Source: Prostheceraeus crozeri
Taxonomy: Eukaryota > Platyhelminthes > Polycladida > Euryleptidae
DNA length: 64,000 nucleotides
Direction of reading: 5' to 3'
Assembly (NCBI GenBank): GCA_907163375.1
Contig: CAJQUW010011088.1
Span: 1-64,000, forward strand
Position numbers and translations under genes: made by a program. How positions within the stretch are numbered: position 1 is the first letter of the stretch; each line of letters starts with the position of its first letter. The notes under the pieces were generated by a model, which was not told where the DNA came from, did not search any database, and saw only the letters and a program-made list of their open reading frames with translations. Of the stretch, positions 9,397 through 19,401 are shown in pieces.

Positions 9397-11992
9397 ATTC
9401 TGAAAATGATAATTCTGAACAAAGTAAAGAAAAATATTTATTTGAACAAAAACCATTATGTTAGGGAATGTACATTCATTCAAATTATCCTGAATTATTT
9501 AAATCAGAATATTATCAATACTATGGTGAAGATAGTTCAGAAATGTTTACAAAGAAAGTAGAAGAATTACAATGTCGTTTTTCACAATTGCTTGAAACAA
9601 ATATACCAATGCTTCCATTAACAGAAAAAGAAAAATTAAATTTCATTAATGAAACAAAATGTTATTACTGTGGAAAAGAATTTACAAAAAATTATAAAAA
9701 TGGCAGAGGTAGATATCTTGACAAAGTAAAAGATCATGATCATCTAAATGGATTATATAGAGGTGCAGCACATAATTCTTGTAGCCTTAATGCTAATAAA
9801 TTGAAATATAACTTTGTTCCTCTATATTTCTACAATGGTTCTAAATATGATTTCCATCTAGTAATGAAAGATTTATTTTCATCTGAAAAATTACAACAAC
9901 AACAAATAAATGTACTATGTAAAACAGAAGAAGAATATTTTTCAATGCAATTAGGTTGTATTAGAATTTTAGATGCATTTAGATTTTTTACTCCTTATTC
10001 ATTAGATGTTATGGGAAAAACTTTGAAATCTGGACAATGTAAAATATTAAATAAATATAATTTAAAACCTTTAAAGGAATATTTCCGTATGAGTACATAA
10101 CTGGAGATTTTAATTCTGTGAATAAAATTATGGAAGAAAAACAACTTCCTCCAATAAATAAATTTAAATCAACATTAAAACAATCACAATTATCTGAAGA
10201 AGACTATGCAGAAGCTGAAAAGAATTGGAGAGAGTTAAATTGTAAAACAATGTATGATTATACAATGAAATATCTTCAGATAGATGTATTAATACTAGCT
10301 GATCTTTTTGAAAACTTTCGTGATATGTGTTTAGAATATTACGGAATAGATCCATGTTATTGTTATTCTACACCAGGTTTAACATGGTTAGCAGGATTAA
10401 AACATACAAATGTTGAACTTAAACATTATAAAGAAAATACATATGATAAATTATTATTTTTTGAATCTGGAATTAGAGGTGGAGTTTCATCAGTTTTAGG
10501 TAATCGTTATGTACAGTGTTACAATAAAAAGTAAATCCTGATGATTATGGAATAATGAAACCTTTATCTCCAGAAGAAAGCGATCGGTTTATAAAATTGT
10601 TTAATCAAAATATAGAAGGACTTATATCAAATGAAGATAGTCAAGCAGCAGTTGATGAAATCATGAGAGAAAACTATTTGTTATATTATGATTTTAATAG
10701 CTTATATTCTTCTTGCATGATACAAGAATTACCAACAGGTGAGATGGAATGGTGTAATATTCTTGATTATCAAAAAACATATGATGGAAATTATAATCAT
10801 GGTTATATATATAAAGTTGATTTAGTATACCCTGATGAAATAAAAGATAAAACAAAATATTTTCCTTTCTGTCCCGAAAACAAAATTCCCAATATAGAAG
10901 ATTTTTCAGATTATCAAAAATCTATAATTCCTAAGAAATACAGACCAACAAAAAAACTTATGTTAACACAAAGTAATAAAGGAAAGTATGTTGTTGAAGG
11001 AAGAATGCTAGATTGGTATTTAGAACATGGAATGATTCTCACCAAAATACATCGAAAACTATTTTATCAAAAATCTAAATGGTTAAAAAATTATATAGAG
11101 TTCAATATTGAAAAACGTAAAATAGCTAAAAGAAATAAAGATGATTTTGGAAACGTGTTCTTCAAATTAATGAATAATGCATTTTATGGTAAGACTTTAG
11201 AAAATGTGCGTAATAGACAAAATATTGAAATAGTTTATGATAAAGATAGGTTTCAAAATTTAACAAGGTAACCTACATATAAAAGAACTACTGGATTTAG
11301 TGATAATCTATGTGCTGTACATTTACGTCGAATTAGCGTAAAACATGATAAGTTTAATTTTATTGGATTCACTATATTAGAATTAGCTAAACTATTTATG
11401 TATAGATTTATATATGATTATTTAGCACCTGCTTATGGCAAAAACTATAAATTACATTTTACAGATACCGATTCTGTTTTCTTAGAATTAACAATACCGT
11501 ATAATTCTTCACTTGATGAAGAAATAGATAAAATAAAAGATTTTATTCATCTTCAGAATTATGTAAAGTAAAAGATGAGTTAGGAAATGAAGATTTCATA
11601 ACAGAAGCTATATTTTTAAAATCTAAATGTTATTGTTATGATACAACTAATAATATTAAAACACATAAAACATTAAAAGGAATTTCAAAGGCATCAGTGG
11701 CTAATCAAATAACATTTCAAGATTATAAAAATGCATTATTTAATAATGAAATAAAAACAGCATGTAATTATAGACTTAATTCAAAGAAACATAAAATGTA
11801 TTTAAAAGAGGAACATAAATTAGCATTAGATCCATTTGATGATAAAAGAAAAATTTTACCTGATGGAATAACTACTGAACCTTTTTAAAGTTTATTTATT
11901 ATTATTTAAATCCGTCTAGAAAAAATTTTTATTATTTAAATCAGTCTAGAATAAAAATTTTATTATTTATTACTAAGTATAAAATTTTTTTA

Positions 11993-12759
11993 TCACTCGG
12001 CAAACAAATGTTCTATAACTCTATCATGAATTTTTTTATCAATATTAATTGTAATGAAGCCATAATCTTTTGACCAAGCATTGTTACACGATTGTTTAAA
12101 TTCATCTTTATTTCTTACACATAAATCTCTTAACAAATCACTTAAGTTTCTTGCATTTATTTCAAATAGTATAAATAAATTTGCATTCTTTCTAATAACA
12201 CTTCCGTCTAATGAATACATACTTTGTGTTAAATAAAAAACACTACAGTTATTATGTCTACCTCTTGTGAAATAATTTCTCTGAACTGACTGATTTCTGT
12301 CATTAACACAATCATCAAAAATTACACAATGTTTCACTGTTTTATCTAGTTTACTAGGATCTTGCATATTACCACTATCATCTATTAATTGTATCTTTAT
12401 ATGCTTATTTTTATTGGATTCAACTAACTGACTATTTTTTGCTGCTTCTTCACACCACGAACTTATTTCTTCTTCATCTTCAGATTTTTCATATTCTTTG
12501 AATAATGAAGCAATTGCTGTTTTTTTAAGATTATTTTCAAATCCATATTTTAAAAATTGATAGACGGGTTGTTCTGCTGTTGTTGTATAAATTATAAGAT
12601 TGTTATAATCCAAAAAATTTGGAGTCGTTAAAATTTTAAACAATAGATACGTTTTACCACAACCTGATCTTCCACAAATAACTAACAAAACTTTATTAGA
12701 TAAATTTGGATGATGATTAAATTTAAGTTTTTTTTATTTAATGGTAGTACTTCACTCAT
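11993..12759 (-). pseudogene. FtsK/A32-type genome-packaging ATPase (ATP), element A
   Basis: P-loop ATPase thought to pump element DNA into capsids. The main open part (to 12,688) has Walker A GRSGCGKT, Walker B CVIFDDC, and the downstream motif RGRHNNCSVFYLTQSMYSL typical of the HerA/FtsK-like packaging ATPases of PRD1-lineage viruses. The conserved start at 12,759 is inferred from B (MSE...) and its A-rich leader. It is convergent with POLB and upstream of penton. The N-terminal part is damaged. Confidence 0.85.
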
Positions 12760-12858
12760 TTTTTAATAAAAAAATTTTATTTTTAATTTTTTGTTTCTAA
12801 AGAAGAAGAATAAGAAGAAGAATAATAATAAGAAGAAAATTAAACTTCTCTAGCTCGC

Positions 12859-12902
12859 GTGGGAGTTTATACCTCTCGAACGGGAGTTTATACCTCCCGA
12901 AC
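12859..12902. repeat. Two tandem 21-bp palindromic units
   Basis: The word GGGAGTTTATACCTC occurs twice in a row, the second copy closing a hairpin CGGGAG-loop-CTCCCG. It lies between the ATPase and penton genes at the 3' end of the latter. It may act as a transcript end structure or be another mini-palindrome of the element. Confidence 0.7.
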
Positions 12903-13676
12903 CAAAAGATCTATCATAATCTCTTCACCTCCAAAATTTATTTCTTGTCCTTTCTCATCAGTGATTCTAATGTTAATGTTGTTAATAGTTTTTCTTGTAA
13001 TAGGGAAATATATTAATGTTTGTGGAATTACATTTAATCTATAACCAATGGGTACAGTAAAAGCTGGAAAACTGAATATTAAATTTGACAATTTACCATT
13101 TATATATCCTCCTTCAATAATGTCACAATGTACAACAATTGAATTTATTTCAGTTATTTTTGGAATCTTCTCACCTAAATGATAACCTTGACTATAGGTT
13201 TGTCTATTAAATCCTAATAGCTTTGACAATGATCTATCATGATTAAAATCAACTTGATGATTTTCGTCTAAAGTAAGAGAAAATTTATTAACTGCCGGTT
13301 CAACTGCAAAATGTAATTGTTTCTTATCTTTAAATGGTATACCTAAATGTCTCTTAATTTCATTTGATATTGATTCAACTTCGTAAGAACCAGGAAGAAA
13401 AGTTAGTATTTTCCATGTTTTGCCTTTATCAGTAGAATATCTAAATTGATCATTCACATCTTTTATAACATTTTGAATAGTGTTAAATGTGGAGAAACTA
13501 GTCAATGCAATTTGATAATTTTTATTTTGTTCTAAATGAAGAATGGGTTCTAAATTACAAGTGTGTGATGAAGTAGTTGTTATAATTTTTAACGTCGTAC
13601 TAAATTTTGATGAACCCAAAATCTCTGTTAGGTTTTCTAAATGATTATTAATTTTGTCTAAATCTGCTGAACACAT
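12888..13676 (-). CDS. Penton / minor capsid protein (single jelly-roll), element A
   Basis: 262 residues, looks whole. The start at 13,676 follows an A-rich leader. The family assignment rests on the Polinton penton pattern: a mid-protein LPGSYEVESISNEIKRHLG segment and a C-terminal block PIGYRLNVIPQTLIYFP ... INIRITDEKG with GGEEIMIDLLV, comparable with Polinton PX/minor capsid proteins. The expected role is filling the fivefold vertices. It lies between the ATPase and coiled-coil genes, and the copy in B (51,703-52,495) is closely similar. Confidence 0.75.
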   Translation of the reverse strand: MCSADLDKINNHLENLTEILGSSKFSTTLKIITTTSSHTCNLEPILHLEQNKNYQIALTSFSTFNTIQNVIKDVNDQFRYSTDKGKTWKILTFLPGSYEVESISNEIKRHLGIPFKDKKQLHFAVEPAVNKFSLTLDENHQVDFNHDRSLSKLLGFNRQTYSQGYHLGEKIPKITEINSIVVHCDIIEGGYINGKLSNLIFSFPAFTVPIGYRLNVIPQTLIYFPITRKTINNINIRITDEKGQEINFGGEEIMIDLLVREV

Positions 13677-13743
13677 TTTTTAGTTAAAATTTTAAATTAA
13701 CATTTTTTATAAAAAAATTAAAAACAACAACATATTTCAGCTA

Positions 13744-13776
13744 CGGGCGAAGCCCTGGAAGACATCTCAGATGTCC
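13744..13776. repeat. Mini double-hairpin element (reverse copy)
   Basis: Hairpins GGGC-GAA-GCCC (13,745-13,755) and GACATC-TCA-GATGTC (13,761-13,775). Reverse-complemented, it matches the unit at 9,363-9,396 over 34 bp with one mismatch. Here it lies between penton and the coiled-coil gene. Confidence 0.85.
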
Positions 13777-13779
13777 CGT

Positions 13780-14574
13780 TATACTTTTATAATCCTCTTC
13801 ATTTAGAATCTTCTTTTCCAGCAGTCTTTTCAATATAGCATGAATTTCATTGAAACTAGAATTATGCCCTTCTTTTATTGCCGATATTAAAATATTTAAT
13901 CTATTTAGTAATTCTTGTGGATCATCTGGTAAAAATACAGTTGTTTCTGTTTTAAAACCTTTTCCTACTTTAACTCCCGTTGATAATAAATTTTCTAATT
14001 GTTTATGACGTATAAGAGATTTTACTGCACCAACTCAATCTAACATAGCTTTATATTTTATGAGATCTTCTACAGCATAATTATTTAAATCTGCTCCTCT
14101 TAAAAGATCAACAAAATTTCTATCTAAATTAAAAGGAGATTTATCTGGTGAAACAATTAAACCTCGAAAAGGTTGTGGAAATATTTCTTTTTGTCCGAGA
14201 TAAAATCTAGGAATTGTTTTTCCATCTATTAATGAAATAAAATGTTCAAATTGCATAGATTTTGGTAATTTCTTATTAATGTTTGATTCTAGTAATCCAT
14301 AGTCTTCTAATATAGTTTTGTGCTCTGGATCTGTTATATCAATTTGTTTATCATTATTTGTAAGTTCTTTTTCAAGAGTTTTAAATGGTTTCATAGTTTT
14401 TTCAAAATCAGTTTTTACTTGCTCGGTTTGCTGCATTTTTTCAAACATATCAGATTGAATACCAGCTTTTATCATTCTATGTTGAAGATGATTTTCTTTC
14501 ATAATATTTCTTTGTTTTATTAACTCTTCTAATTGTTTTATTCTTTTAAAATTATCAGCTCTAATTTTATCCAT
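13780..14574 (-). pseudogene. Coiled-coil Polinton protein (PW-like), element A
   Basis: N-terminal coiled coil (RIKQLEELIKQRNIMKENH), then a conserved globular part with YGLLESNINKKLP, RFYLGQKEIFPQP and NLDRNFVDLLRGADLNNYAVEDLIKYKAML. The last block resembles a segment common to uncharacterised Polinton proteins in which a short strand pair precedes a helical '...eDl..Yk.mL' tail. The start at 14,574 (MDKIRADN) is preferred over 14,640 because of its TTTAAAAATG context. Function is unknown. The copy is broken near its 3' end. Confidence 0.55.
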
Positions 14575-14695
14575 TTTTAAAATATAATATTTGAATTTTG
14601 TGGTAACATTGGAATACAGCAAAAACATTTTACTGAACAAATTATTTTTTTATTGCTTTGTTGTCTGACATCTTTTCGTTTAAAGGTTTCTCGTT

Positions 14696-15391
14696 TTAAG
14701 TTTTGTTTAATAAAGTTTTGCTTAAATTTTCGCTTAACGTTTTTAGCTCTTCTAAAAAAAATTTATCATTTTCTTCATTAGAAATTTTACCATCACCAGA
14801 AATTTTGCCATCCTGTCTATTCTTATCATCAACTTTTTCTGACTGTAATTGAAATGATATTTGATTTACTTCATTAGCTATTTCATCAAATTTTTCAATC
14901 TCATCTAACGTAATAACATTATCATCACATACTCTTTGAAAGTAGTAATGTAGTTTATCATAGACTTCTTTAATATGTAAATGCTTAGTTTTTAATGATT
15001 TTCGTTTCTTAGTTATTAAAGATTTATCTAACATTGTAACAAGTGAAGTTGCAAAAACACCCGTACCTGTTAAAGCTGTAGCAACTACTGGAATTAATAA
15101 AACACCTGAAGATATAACAATTGTTAAAGCACCTAAACTTATTGTTAAGAATATGCCAATTCCTTGTGTTACATTCTTAACTTTAGTCCATCTCTTTCTT
15201 AATTTTTTATAATGCTCTAATCTTAATAATAATTGACATTCCTTGTCTTTCATATACCTAACTCTATCTTTGTGTTTTTCTTTGTTCATTTTTTCAATGT
15301 TAATCTTTTCAATGTCCATTAAAGTAGAACTACGTTCATATGATAACGAAGGATATATTCTTGCGGTTTCTTCCACTTTTGTTTCTTCCAT
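14696..15391 (-). CDS. Membrane protein, distal module, element A
   Basis: About 232 residues from the preferred start MEETKVEET at 15,391 (context TTTAAAAATGG). A basic helical segment (KHKDRVRYMKDKECQLLLRLEHYKKLRKRW) precedes a long hydrophobic region with FLTISLGALTIVISSGVLLIPVVATALTG-like composition, probably two membrane passes. A charged tail follows with VYDKLHYYFQRVCDDNVITLDEIEKF. It is the outermost gene on this side of the element. In B the 5' part of the same gene lies inside both terminal inverted repeats. The family is not recognised; an envelope or inner-membrane role is possible. Looks whole. Confidence 0.65.
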   Translation of the reverse strand: MEETKVEETARIYPSLSYERSSTLMDIEKINIEKMNKEKHKDRVRYMKDKECQLLLRLEHYKKLRKRWTKVKNVTQGIGIFLTISLGALTIVISSGVLLIPVVATALTGTGVFATSLVTMLDKSLITKKRKSLKTKHLHIKEVYDKLHYYFQRVCDDNVITLDEIEKFDEIANEVNQISFQLQSEKVDDKNRQDGKISGDGKISNEENDKFFLEELKTLSENLSKTLLNKT

Positions 15392-15454
15392 TTTTAAAGA
15401 AATATTTTTATACACATGATATATTTTAAAAACCTGACAGATGGATAAAATTCA

Positions 15455-15720
15455 TGAATTTGAAATTCTCAACTTTTATGATTTTCGGTGTCCTGGAACG
15501 GTCATGATTTTAAGGGGGGTGAAAATTGTAATTCTCAAATTTTGAGATTCTTAACTTTTATGATTTTCGGTGTCTTTGAACGGTCATGATTTAAGAGAGA
15601 GAAAAATAATCTTAATCTCAAATTTGAGATTCTTAACTTTTATGATTTTCGGTGTCCTTGAACGGTCATGATTTGAGCAATGAAAAATGTCATAATCACA
15701 CACTTGGGATTTTGAAAAAT
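15455..15720. repeat. Tandem repeat, three units of about 90 bp (end region of A)
   Basis: Three units share the words CTTTTATGATTTTCGGTGTC and GAACGGTCATGATTT with a spacing near 90 bp. They lie just outside the membrane-protein gene, where B has its own set of short direct repeats inside the TIR. Probably part of the terminal repeat region of A. Confidence 0.85.
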
Positions 15721-15734
15721 TTGAAAAATTGGGT

Positions 15735-15945
15735 ATTTTTAAAAACGCCTAAATTTATGAATTTAGGTCTCCATAACCTGAAAAAGGGTTCAAATTCATG
15801 AATTTATGTCGTTTTTAAAGATACTATTTTTTCAAAAAATGGTACTTTTTAAATGGTCTAAATTCATGTATTTAGGTCTTAAAAACCTGAAAAAGGGTTC
15901 AAATTCATGAATTTATGTCGTTTTTAAAGATACTATTTTTTTGAA
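15735..15945. repeat. Tandem repeat, two units of about 118 bp (end region of A)
   Basis: Two units share the words AACCTGAAAAAGGGTTC and AATTCATGAATTTATGTCG followed by TTTTTAAAGATACTATTTTTT. After them, GAACGGTC from the previous repeat recurs once near 15,961. The likely right end of A follows at about 15,980. Confidence 0.85.
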
Positions 15946-16129
15946 TTTCATGGCATCCTGGAACGGTCTTTTACCCATTACTGTTGCATCGTGCGACAAA
16001 TCACATCAAACTAAATTATGATTCATGATCAAAGGCATCTCATTGAACCCTCGATTCTATACGTTGTGTTAATTCAATATGGGGGGCAATCAATGACTTA
16101 AAATATTAGTCTGGATTGGTGACAATCTA

Positions 16130-16262
16130 ACAAATCTCAACAGTTTTAACCACCACCAGACATGTTTCGGCCAGTTGGGCCTCATCAATCGTAGTTAGGT
16201 TCGAACCAGCGACGTTGGAGCTAGAGGGCGTGTAAGCACACGCTTCAGCCGTAAGGCCACCG
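16130..16262 (-). repeat. tRNA-derived SINE copy 1 with hammerhead-like core
   Basis: On the minus strand it starts with a box-A-like TGGCCTTACGGCTGAAG, continues to a perfect box B GGTTCGAACC, and then reads TGATGAGGCC ... GGCCGAAACATGTC. The last part has the layout of a hammerhead ribozyme: conserved TGATGA, a GGCC/GGCC stem II, GAAAC, and a GTC cleavage triplet. A second copy lies at 16,444-16,552. Confidence 0.75.
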
Positions 16263-16443
16263 GACCATCCGTTGTGAGATTCAATTGGCCAGGAAGGTAC
16301 TGCGTCAACGCATGCACGTAGTTGGCGGATTGCATTCTGCCAACCATTTAATATTGCTTCCAATATTGAATTGAGGGGCTACATTAGATTCTTATAATAC
16401 AAGTAATATGTCAGTTGATAAATTTGTCAAATGTCAACATTCC

Positions 16444-16552
16444 ATGTAGCCACCACCAGACATGTTTTTGGATGCTGGGTCTCATCAATTGTGGGTAGGC
16501 TCGAACCAGTGACGTTGCAGCTGGAGGACACACAAGCTTACGCTTCAGCCAC
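16444..16552 (-). repeat. tRNA-derived SINE copy 2 with degenerate hammerhead-like core
   Basis: Same order as copy 1: GGCTGAAGCG, box B variant GGTTCGAGCC, TGATGAGACCC, a weakened stem II, AAAACATGTC and TGGTGGTGG. Helix I can pair CCCAC with GTGG. Overall it is a diverged member of the same family, truncated at its 5' end. Confidence 0.7.
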
Positions 16553-16559
16553 AAATAAT

Positions 16560-17600
16560 ATTGGCAATTTGACGAAAGATTTCGACAGAAAATAGTAATA
16601 AAATGTTTTGATAGCAAGAAATGCTGTAAAAGCTTGAAGGAGACAAGGATATCAATAAAAGTACATGCGTGGGATTGGTGCGCTGTAAATTCGTTCATAG
16701 TGGCACGTGTGACGGAGAATTTTACAGTTATGCCAGTGTTTCCATAACACAATATTTCGCACTGATTTATGATAATGTTCTCTTCACAGTGCCTATCCAT
16801 GCAGTAAAATTATTATTTATCAGCCCTTTACCTTTCACGAACATTGAGCGATATTGCAACAAAAAACATCAAAACAAGGTAGTAGAACTGAAAACAGATG
16901 TCCATAGTGAAACAAAACAGATACCCGAGTAGATAGATTTGCTTTACATTTTTTGTATGACATTTTGAATGACGTTTCATTTTACTTTTTTTTGTTTAGT
17001 TAACTAGCAATATTTATAATCCAAAATCTGAAAAAGCGGAGCCTGCAATTTGAAAATCACGTCTGTGGTATTGAAATATGAAACTTAGATTTACTTAGTA
17101 TGCACGACGAATTTAAATTTACTTCTACGAATTCAATTCGAACTACTTTATCAGAAGTCGGTGACATCCGTGGAATGACGAAATCAATTGAAGATTTTTG
17201 CACGATATACAAATATGTGATTAATTCTAGTGATGGATGTCATAGACAACGAAAAGATGAAATGAAATGGAAAATTTATGAAATTATTTGATTAAAGGCA
17301 TTGCCATGCAATGGTTCATAAAATTCTCATATTCTGACCTAGATTATACCTAATTGTGGAATAATTTGAATGCATGTATATTATATCTGAGATTTGCAAC
17401 ACAGGCCATGCCACAAATCAGTCATTAATTGACTAATAAATTTCTGTTTTTCTACCATTCGTTGTTGTTTTGTTTCGCTCCATAATATGCATGTTCCATC
17501 CTACACCAAATTCCTCTCCTTCCATTATTATTATTCTTTTTGTTACAGAAGAAATGGTTTGACATTTAATGGCATTTAATAGGAATGAATGTTAGATATT
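16560..17600. other. Host intergenic DNA, nothing recognised
   Basis: The stretch between the SINEs and the last exon of the transporter gene contains only short open frames without recognisable protein content. Part of it near 17,600 is likely the 3' untranslated region of the minus-strand gene. Confidence 0.4.
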
Positions 17601-17639
17601 CAGTTTTTCACAACCTAGAAAAGTGTATATGTTCAATTT

Positions 17640-17947
17640 TTAAAGCTTTGTTGCATATTCTGTATTTGTATTGGCAGTTTGCATTTCTTGTTTCTGAATA
17701 TCAAGAGCATCTTTTGGAGGCGAATTTTCGTCCTGGTCTGCAGTTTTATTGGTACGATAGAGAATCATGGCAAAAAATAGAGTCACGGCCGATAGAATAT
17801 TAGCCGTGGCGCAGATAAGGAATAAGTTCAAACGCATCTTGCTGTTGTCGTAGAATGCACAATTTCCTTTAGAGTTGCATTTGTCTGTCCAGATATTGCA
17901 CGATTTATCCATGAAATAACCGAACAGCAGAGGTCCAGGAATAGAGC
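17640..17947 (-). CDS. SLCO/OATP last exon
   Basis: Reads SIPGPLLFGYFMDKSC, then WTDKCNSKGNCAFYDNSKMR, a final transmembrane helix (NILSAVTLFFAMILY) and a short hydrophilic tail. This matches OATP C-termini (C..W...C...G.C..YD). The acceptor CTCCAG lies just before 17,947. Confidence 0.92.
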
Positions 17948-18727
17948 CTGGAGAGAAAACAATTAGGTGAAATCATACAAGAAAATATATCATATACCGC
18001 TTTCATCAAAGTTCCTACCAGATTACACGGATTGCATCACGAGATTAAAGGATGGAATCTGCTTTTGATGTAGGCCAATATGATATGGATGCGACAACTT
18101 GAACCGGTTTCGAGCATTAAGTTAGAAATAGTTAAAATGATCAAAAACTTTAATTCTTGTTTTTGTTTTGTAGAAATTCGAATATCGGTATATACAAATT
18201 GAGCACGAAATGAGAGAAATATCATTTTGCATGTATATATGTAAATCATAAAGCATGATAAGCAACTGCATTAGCACAACGACATGAAGTCTTGTATGTA
18301 ATTAACTTAGCCCAATACAATTAGTACATGTAGATGCTTATTTTGATAGATATCCATAATTTCTAATTAAGGTATACAGTTGAATCAAACCGATGAGGAA
18401 AAAACTCAGTTTTCAATAACTCGATTAGTATTGTGCTTTGAAAGAGCAGTATCTATTGATTAAGTGTCACGCTTCGAGTATCCTTGACAGAGTGTCAATT
18501 GAGCATTCCGGTACTAATGAAGCTGGCATGGCCTACATTTTCATCATTTCAACCTCTTAATTTGTAATCCATAATAATAGAATCTCAGAATGTCTTATTG
18601 CACCCAATCCGCGACCTTGCTTGTAAAACGTTCTTATTCACAACATATAACAGTTATTGAGATGACGATTTGAACAATTGTGTTAAAGATTTGAATTAAC
18701 TGAATCAAAAATGCCCACTTTGATAAT

Positions 18728-18800
18728 GATCCGTTTGTGGTGAGACTTGAACCCTTCACCTTCTGATCTCTAATCCATGTCATTGCTACAGAGTCACGCG
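18728..18800 (-). repeat. tRNA-like SINE head or tRNA relic (intron of SLCO)
   Basis: On the minus strand a 70-base stretch has an A-box-like TGACTCTGTAGC and a B box GGTTCAAGTC with a partial T stem (GTGA.../...TCAC). No intact cloverleaf is evident. It probably marks a SINE. Confidence 0.45.
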
Positions 18801-18854
18801 ATCACAATTCTCACTAATAAGCTTCTAATTGAAGTGCATAGATTCGTGACTTAC

Positions 18855-19095
18855 CTAAAATTCTCACTACTGTAGACTGAAGTGCAATTGCAGTTGATTT
18901 TAATGTCAGAGGCACAGACCGAAGAACAGCAGTAACAAAAGGAGTGAATTTCAAGGCTCCGACAAAACCACTCACGAAGGTTAATGCCAGGAACATTGGT
19001 AGATATTTGCATTGTGCTTCACAGATTCCATTTTGAAATTCTGGACGAGAGTAAGTTGAATTAAAACCCTTGATGCATGAGCAATTGTGATACGT
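18855..19095 (-). CDS. SLCO/OATP exon, C-terminal transmembrane segments
   Basis: Reads TYHNCSCIKGFN, then GICEAQCKYLPMFLALTFVS, TPFVTAVLRSVPLTLKS and ALQSTVVRILG, the conserved helix 10-11 region with the LRSVP motif. Acceptor TTTCAG, donor GTAAGT. Confidence 0.92.
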
Positions 19096-19401
19096 CTGAA
19101 AAAAAAGAAAAGTAACAACAGCCTGGAGGGTTTAAGATCGGTAAGCGTCATCATAGCATTCAGGAATTATAGAATATAAACTTAGAATTGGAAAAATTGA
19201 AATCATCACAGTTGAAATCCGACCAATTACGATTTGGTCCATAAACAGTTAGACAATTTTTGAAGATGATGTATAAATGTCATCATTTCCATATTCTATT
19301 CTTGCAATTCATGAAACAAGAGTGACATTAAAAAATAGTTGGCTAATTTAATGCATAACTATGCATCTCCAGCAACGACAACAAATAACTCACTTTGGAT
19401 T

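Larger units (their letters stand above)
7467..11888 (+). pseudogene. Protein-primed family B DNA polymerase (POLB), zinc-finger type, element A
   Basis: Replicative polymerase of the Polinton type. Visible in order: an N-terminal C2H2-like finger (FYCVLCKKS ... HLNSELH), the POLB N-terminal region (NEDDYCFLWSIIAHLHP), a coiled-coil linker (8,710-9,080), a second finger (FPCLQCMTSF), exonuclease motif I (YCDFEAYN), the zinc/HNH-like segment CYYCGKEF ... VKDHDHLNGLYRGAAHNSC, polymerase motif A (DFNSLYSS), motif B (KLMNNAFYGKT) and motif C (DTDSVF). Two double hairpins (7,820-7,845 and 9,363-9,396) lie inside. It is broken in about half a dozen places. The sequence is unlike the POLB of B. Confidence 0.9.
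1..15980. mobile_element. Polinton/Maverick element A (left end outside window)
   Basis: AT-rich virus-like element with the Polinton gene set: adenain-type protease, DDE integrase, double-jelly-roll capsid protein, penton, FtsK/A32-type packaging ATPase and protein-primed POLB. Capsid-module genes and integrase run on the minus strand (1,007-5,841), the replication module on the plus strand (5,915-11,888), and ATPase, penton, coiled-coil and membrane-protein genes on the minus strand (11,993-15,391). Gene order outside the replication module matches element B. The right end is placed near 15,980 by analogy with B, where tandem repeats lie between the membrane-protein gene and the terminus; no TIR partner is in the window. 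It is a fossil with a dozen or more breaks. It is diverged from B at protein level, so it is not a recent duplicate. Confidence 0.9.
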
